A stretch of 64,000 nt of DNA, taken from Ciborinia camelliae (lineage: Eukaryota > Ascomycota > Leotiomycetes > Helotiales > Sclerotiniaceae). Both the position numbers and the translations under genes were made by a program. The DNA lies in the NCBI GenBank assembly GCA_025890175.1, contig JANPYM010000002.1:1801173-1865172 (forward strand), in the 5' to 3' direction. The notes below the pieces were generated by a model that saw nothing but the letters and a program-made list of their open reading frames with translations, had not been told where the DNA came from and made no database searches. This document shows, in pieces, positions 1-10,483 of the stretch. The first letter of the stretch is position 1. Every line of letters begins with the position of its first letter.

Positions 1-3000
1 TTGGGATTTTGTATGATGCAACGTACGTATGCGGACGAGAATAGCTACCTATAGAGACTACTACTTTTCACGAATTATTCGTGTCATGGAAAAATTAATT
101 TCTTAATATCTTCTTCTGCTTTTGCTACTTTTTCACGAGGTGATGAACAAACCGAATGCCCTACCAATCCCAATCCAATCCCATACCCAAACCCAAATCC
201 CAAAATTAGTCACTCAAAAATCAAATATAGTGATATCCCCCCAACTAATTTCAAGTACCCCATCGATGGATGATCCCTCCATACTTTCACAATAATAACA
301 TTACATTCCACCCCCCAAACTCCCCTAACCCCTTTACCCAGTAGGTAGGTAGTCAAAACTTTAAACTAGCGTACTCCAACCCAAAGCTAAAAAAAACACT
401 CCACAATCACGAGGAGAAGAGAGAACTTTAAAGTTTAAACTAGGTCAGGTTTAGGTTACCAGGTCAGCCCTGGATTCTCGAGATTATTTTAATCTATTTG
501 CCCTATTTTTGTTTCTCTTTTTTTTTGAGGGGGGGGGAAAGTTCAAAAGGGGGGTTTTGGTTTTACCGGAGTACAAACGATCGTGGTGATGTACCCGTAA
601 TTTAAGCTGTGTGTTCTATGTAGGGTAGCCTGTAGCCTATAGGTATGGTCACCGATGGGTATGGTAGGTATGGAATCTTGGGTGGTAATTTTAACCATAA
701 ACCGTATCGGTGGGCTTGATTGATAGTTTGATTGTGATAGTTGATTATCTGTGTGATAGTAGTGTGATGATGGTGTGATGGTGTGATAGCGTGATAGCTT
801 GGAAGTTTAATGCGAGCATGGAATATTAATACCAATAGCGGTACCTGGGTAGTAGGTAATCTCTTGAGTCTTCATGGTGCTAGGCTTGGGTGATCGGTAT
901 ACAGTACCGGTAGTGGGATATAGGTGGTAGTGTGTTGTACAGAAGTGGGATTGGGATGCAGGCGAATAAAAATAAAACATCAATAATAATGGGAATGAAA
1001 TCCAAGAGGGGAGCCTGGGCAGTGGGGGAGGGGAGCAAAAAAAAAAGAGGTTTTGGGATTATGTATCTAGTAGGTATTCAGCATACATAATACGGTAAGC
1101 CAATTTCACGAAAAGTTAATGTGCTTCTAGTAGCTTTCTTGCTTGCTTGATTGATTGATTGACGTGTTCAAGGCTAGATAGAGTAGCTAATTAGCCTGTC
1201 TATGGTATGATGGGTGTATGGTATGGTATTTAAAAATTCATCTGATTACCCTGTACATTTAGGGCTTGTAAGTTGTACCACAGGTGTGTAGGTACTGAAA
1301 TTTGAATGTATGTATGAGTGCCTGGGAAGGGACCTGGGTAGGTAACTGAGTTATGGTGTGGCCGGGATGGGATATAGAGGTAACGAAGATCGTATTTAGG
1401 GCTGAGATGAGATGAGATGAGATTGAATGAATCTGAAAGGGAAAGGGGTGACTTGGTTCAGTTCAGTTCTGGGCATGATAATGATATCTAATTAGGTCGT
1501 TATTACTCGCGAGTGCGAGAATTTTGATAAAAGTATTTACATTTACTTATGATGTAAGCAAATACGAATATTGGATTTTACTTTTGTGTTGTATCGCTAT
1601 CTAGGTGTTGGAGAAAGAAAACTGGAATCAATTATTTTCGGGTCCCTGATTTCCTGACATTACACCGGACGCTGGATAGGAGATTATATAAATTTTTTCC
1701 AGCCGGGTCAAATTTATCTTCCTGGTTAAAAAGATATAAGAACAATAGCCTCTTTTTATTCAAGGATTCTTACAAGCAAGTGTTTTATATGAGATAATTA
1801 TACTACCGGACCTGAAAGACATCTATCCTCTTCTATCGGTTTCAAGTATACTGAAGTTAGTCGCACCCTGTCAGCATGCTATCCAGGAATCATCAATATG
1901 GCGATGATCGATGGGAATACGTTTCATACCTAATTACCTTGATTATTGGGTGGTTCATTATGGAAAAGGATCGTTTCTTTCCTTCCTCCTTTGCGTTTCA
2001 CTTTGAATTGGGTGTTTGTCGTGCCGTATATACATATCTGGGTACGGGGAGAAGCGATTAGATTATCAATAATAATCATCGAGCGATTGGAATTTCGTAC
2101 TCCTAGGTATCAAAACTACATAGGAACGAACATACGTACCGTACCATACCATACCTACTCTCTGCTACATATCAAGATTCCTGTACGCAGTACGAAGCTA
2201 TGTACTGTACGTAAAAATCCAAGCGAACCGAACCGAACCGAGCAGCGTTTCAAGATAGGATACGAGGAAAACACGCATTGCTATCTGGGCTTTAGAGAGG
2301 TGGGCTCTAATCTATGCGGCTGTGCAACCTCAACGTGAGGACTGAAAACTTCCAAATCATTTTCCAAGCACATTGACGGCAAGATAATACCTAATTGTGG
2401 GTGGCCTCACTTCCGCTTTATTTGAGCTAGCTCACGCTACATGAGCTGGCTCAAAATAAGCCAAAGTGGGTGGACTACACCCACGATTATCTCGAAGTTG
2501 AGATTCAGCAAGAATACGACCAAGATGTGAATACTCTCACAGGCAAGTCATCAACATCAAAAACACTTCCACTTTGGTAATAAATATAAATATAAATATA
2601 AACCAATCTCTCGAAAACCATCGAGAAATCTCATGGGGTTTATTTACCATTGTTGTAATGTATGTGGGATTAAACTACTAGGTACCTAGTATGTATAGTA
2701 GCAGTGTCCACGCTAGTGCTATATCCTGTAGCATATAATCCCACACAGTGAATGTAGAATATTCACGTGTTCTTCCAACAACCATACATCATTTTTCGAT
2801 TGAATCTCTTGCTCCAGAACAAATTAACTGGCGAAGACGACCTCGAGTAATCTATCTGTTCATCTTCTTCTGCTCCATAGGTAGTTTTACGTTCAAGTGT
2901 TATGTTGGATTGAAAATCTCGCTCTTGATATGATGAGGTGTCGCTGGATAATGGAAACTTAAACGCCGTTTTCGAAGGGAATATATAGGTACATACTGTA

Positions 3001-3880
3001 GAGTAGTACTTGTGAGTCTTCAGATTCTAGCAGTTTAGTAGAAGAACTAAAGTGCTAGTAACAAACGATGATATACATACATACCGATACTAAATTACAG
3101 TGTGCGGTACTGGTATACTTGTACTTGTATAATTACCTAGTTAGATACAAAACATCAAAATCTCTAAGCTAATTCCATCGCACTTGCATCCATCACCCTT
3201 CCCCTATATTCCAAGTCTTCTCATCTAAAGTTCAAAAGGACATAACTATATACTAATAGTTAATATCATGCCATGTCACAATTCAGACGACGAGAGAATA
3301 ACATCTTATAATTCTTACCTACTCACTGACTCCCATCGCAAACTTACTTCTCTGTTCTTCAAATCCATTCAGTCCCGGTTCCTCAAACCATTTTAATTTT
3401 AGGTATTTGATCATATTAGATAGTTAGGTAGTTAGATACCTAGATAATTTACTATTTATTATATTTCAAGCTATATATATGAAAAGATGTCAATAAGACA
3501 TGAGGCTATATGTACAGACGTAAAGCCTACATACAGTAGTATACCGCGATCCAATAAAGTAACGTATAATTAATAGACGATCCCCCCCCCTTCTCATCCA
3601 AACATCAGAAACCAGAAAATCAGAAGAGAAGCAAATAAAAGTCAAGACAAGACAGGACAGGAAATCGACATTAATAATGTATATAATTTATTGGATTACA
3701 TATAATGCAGGACTAAGATATACAACCAGAGCTAGCTAAAAAGAGACCAAACAATATATAATTCCAAAACTGGGCTGGGAATGTACACTTTCCATCCAAA
3801 TCCAAATACATCCAATACATGATTAATATATACAATAGGAATTACAAACCCTAGGTACCTACTGAAAGGTTATAAGCCCC
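1..3880. other. gene-free spacer, left edge
   Basis: I see no supported gene here. Open frames are short, composition-driven and lack recognisable motifs. The stretch holds homopolymers (a T run followed by a G run near 520-540), GT-rich tracts at 600-800, a run of ATAAAT-like units at 2578-2600, a GAGAT run near 1402-1423 and several half copies of the TACCTAGGTA palindrome (for example near 2682-2690 and 3850-3860). The last part is presumably the 3' flank of the minus-strand gene ending at 3881. Confidence 0.6.
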
Positions 3881-5554
3881 CTAGACCGAATCACTTGCAT
3901 CAAACCTCGGACCCCGACTCGACCTCGGCGTCAAAACCTCCACAATAGTCTCCCCCGCAATATTCCTCCCCCTCCAATCCATCTCGTAATCCCCACTCTC
4001 GCTCTCGCTTCTTCCCCTTCCCCTTCCCCTTCCCTCTCTAGAACTGTCTCTCGAACTATCAGTGCTCGCACTTGAAAAACTCTCATTGCTAGAATGACTC
4101 TTCACACTACCGTTTCCCGAAATAGCATTTGAATTACTAAAAGGACTTTCCCTCGAATGATCAAAATTCACCGAGCGTCCCTGTACACTACCTGATCGAT
4201 TTCTGGACGAAGGTGCAGAAGTGGGGTCATAGTATATTTGATCTCTATCTCTTGAATGGCGATGTTCTTGTCCTTGTGAGGATTTGCGGGAGATACGGAT
4301 GGAATCATTTGTGCGGGAGATGTGGCCTTGGGTGTGTTGGGCGTCGTGAGGGTTGAAGGGATTCGAGGGGTAAGGGTTGTATGTTGAGCGGCCACGAGGT
4401 TGAGGGGTTGAGCCTATTGGGTGCTCAGAGAGGGGGCGGGGATGGGATGATGATGAGTTGTCGAGGACGGAGGTTCGGGTGTGGAATTCTTGTTCGGATT
4501 GAGGTTTAGATGGGTGGGTGGGTTGATAGGAGCGTCTTTTGTTATTGGTGTCTGGCCCTTTGAAGGAGGTGGGTTGGTATGAATTTCTGTGCGAAGGAGC
4601 GATGGATGAGAATGGTAATTCGGGGGATGGAGAAGAAGAGCTGGAATCGGTGGGCTCTTCGGGAGTGGTAGATCGTGCTCGTTGAGAGAATTGAGGAGGA
4701 AAGCCAAATACTTCGGTTGAAGCTGGAGGTGTGGGAATTTTGGAAATATTGGATGGGTTATTTGGTGATGTTTCGGCACTGCTGTTGTGCATAGACCCTG
4801 ATTGGGATCTAACGCTCCCATGCTGACCTGCCAAAAACATGTAGTTGCGTGGGACTTCGCCCTGGTATGGTAATCGGGTTAACTTCTCATCTGACTTTGA
4901 TTGAGAATGGGCCTCTTGGATTGGTGATGGTGGGATATATGAGCCTCCAAGGTTAGGCCTTGCAGAGCGTCTGATCTCCGCATTAGAAGGTTGTAAGCGG
5001 AGATGCGAGGGTTTCTGCTTGATGGAATTGGGAACAGAAATTTCGCTGGGCAATCTTGAGAGGCTACTGCTACTGCGAATGCTACTGCTAGCTGCCGAAG
5101 ACCCTCTGGCAGACTCGTCATTGCTGGAAGTCTCTGACAAGTCTGTTGCATCTGCTGAGGGTGGCCCGAACATTGATTGAACCGGAGAACTGGGTCTGGA
5201 TTGTGAGACACCTCCGTAAAAACCTCTTTCGATTGCTCGAATGCCAAAGAGATCGCCTTCCCCAAGTTCCTCTACATTAAGTCTCTCCTGGGTGCTGTTT
5301 TCCTTCTCATGTTCCTCAATCTTGATATTCTTCGCAAGCCTAGCATGGATATTTAGTTAAATCCTTTGATTCCGGATGTTCGCTTATACCTTCTTTTATT
5401 GTACAATACTTTTATCAAGCCAGCAATGAACACAATAAGAATCAAACCACCAAGTATAAGTCTGCAGTGTCTTGTTAGACAGGAATATGAATCGTCATTC
5501 TCGAGGGGCTTACCCAAACCTGACAGACAAATCTGAACTTCCAAACCACCCCAT
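3881..5554 (-). CDS. Ser-rich single-pass membrane protein, function unknown
   Basis: Three exons: 5514-5554, 5390-5461 and 3881-5339, giving 523 residues. The start is the ATG at 5554-5552, beginning MGWFGSSDLS. Introns of 52 and 50 nt have GTAAGC/GTATAAGC donors and CTGCAG/GCTAG acceptors, and the frame closes exactly across both. Exon 2 encodes a transmembrane helix (about residues 14-33, Gly/Leu/Ile rich) followed by basic residues, so the N-terminus is short and the long C-terminal part should be cytosolic. After the helix comes an acidic/charged stretch with GDLFGIRAIERGFYGG, then about 430 residues of Ser/Pro/Arg-rich low complexity including a GRGRGR tract, and a better-ordered end (EMDWRGRN...VEVLTP). 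Short motifs of this sort recur in uncharacterised Pezizomycotina membrane proteins (from memory). An open frame just upstream (5585-5914, also hydrophobic) could be 5' leader or a further exon; I could not join it. Function is not assigned. Confidence 0.8.
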
Positions 5555-7169
5555 TATGAATAATATTATATAGATTGCTTGTTATTATATTTGAACAATA
5601 CTTATCAGATTGAAGTTCAATATGCAATAAGTGGTGTTATATGGAAAGCTTGAAGGAATCCAGATTCCTTTTGATGCCGCACAGGTCGAAAATGAATGAA
5701 TGTAATAAGAAATAAGAGACAAGATCGAAAGAGCAACAACGATGAGCACAGCTTTATCGGTTATGCCAGCATAAAAGCCAACAAGAGCCGTCCAAAGAGT
5801 CGGTATGGGGTCTGGTGTGAGGAATTGGAATCGATGAAGCACGGTCCGTGCTTGTACCTGCTGCCAGCTCTCGAGAGTTTGCGTTTTAGATGGATGATTC
5901 AAATGGATAGCCAAAACGATGAAAGTGGATCGATGTGTGGTTTCAGAAGTTTGGAAGAGTAGATAGAAATATTGAATAATGAATAGATGACAAATGTATC
6001 TGGGTAAAGTATGTCACTATGGCCAAAAGGTAGAGGTCAATCGATGTAAGAATTTGAGCCGTTTGATAACACTCCAACGGGAATGTTGAAAAGAGACTAT
6101 ATATGTTGAGTGAAAAGGAGAGTATGGTCCCTATGTAGGAATGATTGAATGAAAGAATGAAAGAATGAAAGAATGTCGAGTAAAGAAGAAGAGACAGAGA
6201 AAGTCAAAAGTCGAAACAAAATCTGAGCTCGAAAACGGATCAGCAGAATTATCACAACCTTAAGTAAAGAAACAGCATTGATGAAAAGTATCAGTCAATT
6301 TTTGGAAGATTTTTGACGTAAACGGAAGCACCAGTTTCAATAGCGGCGTCCTCTAGGCCGTTCATCCACACTTCACGATGAATGTGTAGAATTATATACG
6401 ACCATTGGAGAGTCTCACATGGCGAAGCACCCTTGTTCCACAAATCCAATAGGTACTACCTAGATATGTTCGGACTTGTTCATCTAGCCATGCTGTGAGC
6501 GCCATGGAATATGCAACGCTGTGGCTAAAGAGGTCAAATAACATCGGAATGTTTGTCCAAGTTGACATGATCCACTGGAGGAGGGAGAGGTGGCATGGCA
6601 ATAAAATTGACCGAGCACGGGTTGTGGTCTGTAGATGATGAGCTCTCGTGCTGCTCTTTGACATCTAAATGCTGGCAGTTTCGAATCATTTCAAATCATT
6701 TTTGAGGTTTGATGTTTTTGAATGGCGTAAAATCATGAATGGGCGGCTGCTCCTTTTTAGTATGTCGCACCATAGGCATGTCTGCATGCATGACCCCCCC
6801 TGTGGAGATCAATTTTGGTTGTCGAAGATTAACCATCAACCAACCAATTTGAATCGTAAGGACGAAGTTAGCCAGGTTAGCTAGGTATATACATATAAGG
6901 AGCGCTTGTCATATATATACCTATTTATACATCTATTACCTAGTACATTTATGTGCGCCATTCCAATCATTGGATTGGATTGGATTGGATTGGATTGTTG
7001 ACCAGATGAGGTTGATTCGGGATCGAATAGAATGGAATGTGCGTGAGAATTTAGTGATGCTACTGCTACAACAGTACTGTCGCAATTTTGAAAATATGTA
7101 AGATGAGCCAAGGATTCGACGACAGGAGCAGAGATCATGGCTGTCTCTCTTGGCTGGCTGGCTGTGCAT

Positions 7170-7242
7170 ACATAAAAATGGAGAATACCTGGGCCGGGCA
7201 CGTAGGTACAGCGGGTAGACACAGTATTCTCCATTTTTATGT
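7170..7242. repeat. perfect 19 bp inverted repeat, 35 nt loop
   Basis: The arms 7170-7188 (reading ACATAAAAATGGAGAATAC) and 7224-7242 are exact reverse complements, separated by 35 nt. There is no flanking coding gene and no visible target duplication. It could be a hairpin RNA precursor, a remnant of a small inverted-repeat element, or a chance cruciform. Confidence 0.85.
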
Positions 7243-7574
7243 GTTTCCTATCTATAAGTAAGTGAGAGAGCCCTGGAGGCCTTTCAAAATATTATATTAT
7301 ACCGGTACTACACTCTTATTAATGTTAATGCCAACAACTTTCCTTACTGTGACCATACCCAGGTCTGCATATGGAATTGAGGCCTGAAGATTTTTTCGTC
7401 AACTTCCACACACACATTTTGCAAGGCCAGCTGGCATCAATAAACCAACATGGATATCTTCCTTCCTTCACTGAAATTATCCGTTTTCAGATACCATTAC
7501 CTCTCATTTTCCTTTCATTAATTCCCAAAGCGAAAAATCTCGTATTGTTGATCAAGAATCGCATTGGATTGCCA

Positions 7575-7645
7575 ATAGTGGTAGTGGTTGTGGTTGTGGT
7601 TGTGGTCGTGGTCGTGGTTGTGGTCGTGGTTGTGTTGTGTTGTGT
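7575..7645. repeat. GT-rich hexanucleotide minisatellite
   Basis: Units of GTGGTT and GTGGTC repeat with few changes. Open frames through it (poly-Val/Trp on plus, His/Thr-rich on minus) follow from the repeat and are not genes. Confidence 0.85.
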
Positions 7646-7782
7646 GTTGGATTGAAAGGGTTTTTGTTGATGCTCCCTCCGGACGTACAGATGGATTGCA
7701 CAGGGCATGTTGCAAACGACCTTCCTGCGCGTACCACTTCGTATGGGGTTTGAGGGTACCATACCAACCCGCAAAACCATCG

Positions 7783-7816
7783 GCTCAGTTGACTCAGTTG
7801 ACTCAGTTGACTCAGT
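7783..7816. promoter_or_regulatory. tandem array of three TGACTCA (bZIP/Gcn4-type) sites
   Basis: The 9 bp unit CTCAGTTGA repeats so that TGACTCA occurs at 7790-7796, 7799-7805 and 7808-7814. TGACTCA is the core site of Gcn4/Cpc1 and AP-1-type bZIP factors. It lies about 0.7 kb upstream of the SAM-like gene at 8489. Regulatory use is inference; the array could be only a microsatellite. Confidence 0.45.
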
Positions 7817-8488
7817 GGACAGTCTAAGGTTCCTTCTTCACCATTTCTTTAGATCTATTGACCACGAAATCGATCGAGATGGTTGTGGCATGGTATTATT
7901 GTGGAAAAGAGTTATACTAAGCCACTCTGCTTAGCATTATATACCATTTCCAACAATTATATTTGTTGTTGGTTCCCGTAGTAGAGGTTCTCACTACCCC
8001 TTTAGCCCCAGTGGCCATGCTCTAAGGGCCTACGGCAGCCATCAACCCCAACGGAGGAGTCAGAGCACTTTCAGGATTCTTGAACCATCTTCTAAGATTT
8101 CTGTTGCTTTTTTTCATATGCCGCTGCGCATTTCTCATAGTTGAACAGTGAGTCCAGAAATAATTTTACCAACAAATGAAGCACATATGAGGAGGCTCCC
8201 ATTTGTGTGATTCCCGGTTGTTCATGTGGAATTACTGGCTTCAAGAAAGGATTGAGGAGCTCGATATGTGTAAAATCGTATCCCGTACTTAGCTCGAGGA
8301 AGGAACCTATCGTAGGTGCTCAGTTCATATTTAGTACAGTAACAAGACGATCGCATGGCATACTAGAACATACAGGTACTAGACACCTAGGTAGAGTACG
8401 CTATGAAGATTTCCATTTCTTGTTAACACTCTCTTCATCTTCATTTTATCTCTTTCCATACTGTCTACGAAACACATCTGCAGCGACG

Positions 8489-9157
8489 ATGGCTCCATTT
8501 GTACCAAAGCCACGTTCCCTTTCCAATAACCCAGAGCCTCCCAATGGCCCGGGTGCATATAATCTCGACGGACCTGCTGATAGAAATCAAGCCTTGTCAT
8601 CTCTTTCTCCTTCCTTAGATAGGGACATGTCTCGTGTGTATCTCGAAGACAATCCCGCATCCCTCCAGAACAACCATTCAGCGTTATCCATCAAGATCCG
8701 CGCCCCAGTAATCACGCAAGGTAGTGATAGATCTATCGAAGAGCCAAATCCTGCAGGCAGTAGAGATGATGAATGGGGAACGAGGGATACTATGCGTGGC
8801 GAAGACCCCGTACAATCAATGGAGGACGAAATGGAGGACGAAACGGAGAACGAAATGGAGGACGACATGGATGACCAAATGGTACTTCCCCTATTCACAT
8901 GGAACACATCGCAATGCAGTGAATGGATCCACCAATTCCTATTCTCCCATTGTGTATGGGAATCAGAAGAGGCGTTAAGCGTATGTCTCCAATGGAGGGG
9001 AACTGGCCAAGATTTGTATCGCACGACACAGGCGCAGTGGGAGAGCTTAATGGGCCGGTTTTTCGCAATGTTGATATATGAATTATTGCAATCAATGCTG
9101 AAGAAGGATGGAAATGAAATCATGGGGGGTGCGCCTGCAGATGTCTTCATGACTTGA
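8489..9157 (+). CDS. small protein with acidic repeat and SAM-like domain
   Basis: Single exon, 222 residues. I chose the ATG at 8489 (context CGACGATGG, start MAPFVPKPRS); the frame stays open upstream to 8207 but that part has no protein-like character. Residues 1-108 are disordered and Ser/Pro/Asn rich. Residues 111-131 are a short acidic Met/Glu/Asp repeat encoded by near-tandem GAGGACGAAATG units. Residues about 135-204 resemble a SAM/pointed helical bundle: a leading Trp, the W-I-H-Q-F helix, then a Gly-Gln-Asp-Leu turn and a C-terminal helix ending in a Leu/Lys stretch. SAM domains normally mediate protein or RNA contacts. The domain call rests on pattern only. No catalytic motif and no signal peptide are seen. 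Confidence 0.6.
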   Translation: MAPFVPKPRSLSNNPEPPNGPGAYNLDGPADRNQALSSLSPSLDRDMSRVYLEDNPASLQNNHSALSIKIRAPVITQGSDRSIEEPNPAGSRDDEWGTRDTMRGEDPVQSMEDEMEDETENEMEDDMDDQMVLPLFTWNTSQCSEWIHQFLFSHCVWESEEALSVCLQWRGTGQDLYRTTQAQWESLMGRFFAMLIYELLQSMLKKDGNEIMGGAPADVFMT

Positions 9158-10483
9158 ATGGCCGACGAAGTCTGATGAGATTACGAATTTAACCTGTATG
9201 TTTCTCAATTTATCCCCCTTCATCATCAACCAAGCTGACATCTCAGTATTTCCCCTAAGTCCCCTACCGGAAAGTAGGGTAGGGGACTTATCACGCGCAT
9301 GCAATATCACTCCAGGCGGTCCATTTGGCACCACCTATTATTGCCATATTTTACAAAGACACCTAGCTGGGTGGATACTGAAGAAACCAAAGAAATTGAA
9401 TGAAGTTTATTATTATTATTTTTTACTTTTGCGTGTATATTCTGGCAGAATAGATTTATGATTTATCGAAATCATCCACTTGTTCACTATACATTGAATA
9501 TATAAGAACAAAAACATCAACTGCAAATTATACAATAGAATCACCATCACAGACATAGGTAGATAACCCCGCATCCCCATCACTTAACCCTCCCTTCCCT
9601 CCCAAATCTCCTTCCCCGCCTCTCCCTCCAAATTCGCTATGTGCCGCCCCTCAATCAGACATCCAACTTCATATATAAAAAATCAACATCCCAATATGGC
9701 CCATCTTAGGTATTTCTATTTCTCACACCAGTTCCCTTTATACCTATCCTATCCTCTTCCCATTCCAAATGCTATCCACCCAATACGTATATTTAATCAA
9801 TTCACATCTAACACTTCGTCACCAACTACTCCATAACCACTTCATACCGGCAGATACCTCTCCATCATTTCAACGCCCAGCTTCTCCCCTTAATAATAAG
9901 AAGACTTTCTAACTCCATCCACCCACCCACCCACCCAACTACCCTCTAACCCCCCCCCCCCCCAAATATTAATTTTTCCTCACCGCCAAAAATCTCTTTC
10001 AAGAATTCCCATCCCCATTCAAAACCTCTCTCAAGAGTTGATCCTTAAATGGATAGATAATCTTTAATTTTTTCTAATCGTAAGGTTAAGATGACAATAG
10101 AAATTTCTATATTTTGTAAAAAAAAACATAGGAGTTTGATTTTTGATTTGTTTTTATTTCGTCTCTTGAAACGATTATTCTCCTTCAAAATGCTTTTAAA
10201 GAATATTAGAATATATTTCTCCATTACTGTCACACTTCCTTTTAAATATAGTTTCAACATACCTCTTCATTATCATTTTATAAAACCTAATAGTTGCATG
10301 CAGTGTAAAACATACTTGCAATGAAAGCCAATTCACTCATTATCATGGCCATGATTATATATGTCGTATTCATAAGTACCTGCTCTATGAATAACTCCCA
10401 TAACCCAATTGACCCTATAGGGATATGATATACATGTACACAATATTATACGTACAGCCATCTATCCATCTTCGCGCATCTAG
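9158..10483. other. spacer between convergent genes, low complexity
   Basis: This lies between the 3' ends of the SAM-like gene and RAD5. It is C/A-rich with a CACC repeat and a poly-C run near 9930-9963, then AT-rich from about 10040. A short inverted repeat (CCCCTAAGTCCCCTACC and its near mirror, 9253-9290) could form a hairpin downstream of the SAM-like gene. No gene is seen. Confidence 0.6.

Larger units (their letters stand above)
5555..8488. other. gene-poor spacer with simple repeats and a perfect hairpin
   Basis: No gene could be supported. It contains an AAGAATG-type repeat (6143-6175), TTGGA repeats (6970-6998), a perfect 19 bp inverted repeat (arms 7170-7188 and 7224-7242), a GTGGTT/GTGGTC minisatellite (about 7575-7645) that generates artificial Val- or His-rich frames on both strands, and a 9 bp tandem repeat (7783-7816) holding three TGACTCA sites. 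The right end is probably the promoter/5' leader of the SAM-like gene at 8489. Confidence 0.6.

Noticed and set aside
5585..5914. 109-codon minus frame with a hydrophobic segment upstream of the Ser-rich membrane protein
   Set aside because: I could not find a splice that joins it to the downstream exons, and the gene there has a good start of its own. It may be leader DNA.
7371..7780. poly-Val and His/Thr-rich frames on both strands
   Set aside because: They are produced by the GTGGTT/GTGGTC minisatellite.
8587..9150. 187-codon minus frame opposite the SAM-like gene
   Set aside because: Its Ser/Ile repeats mirror the acidic Met/Glu/Asp repeat of the plus strand, and it shows no domain.
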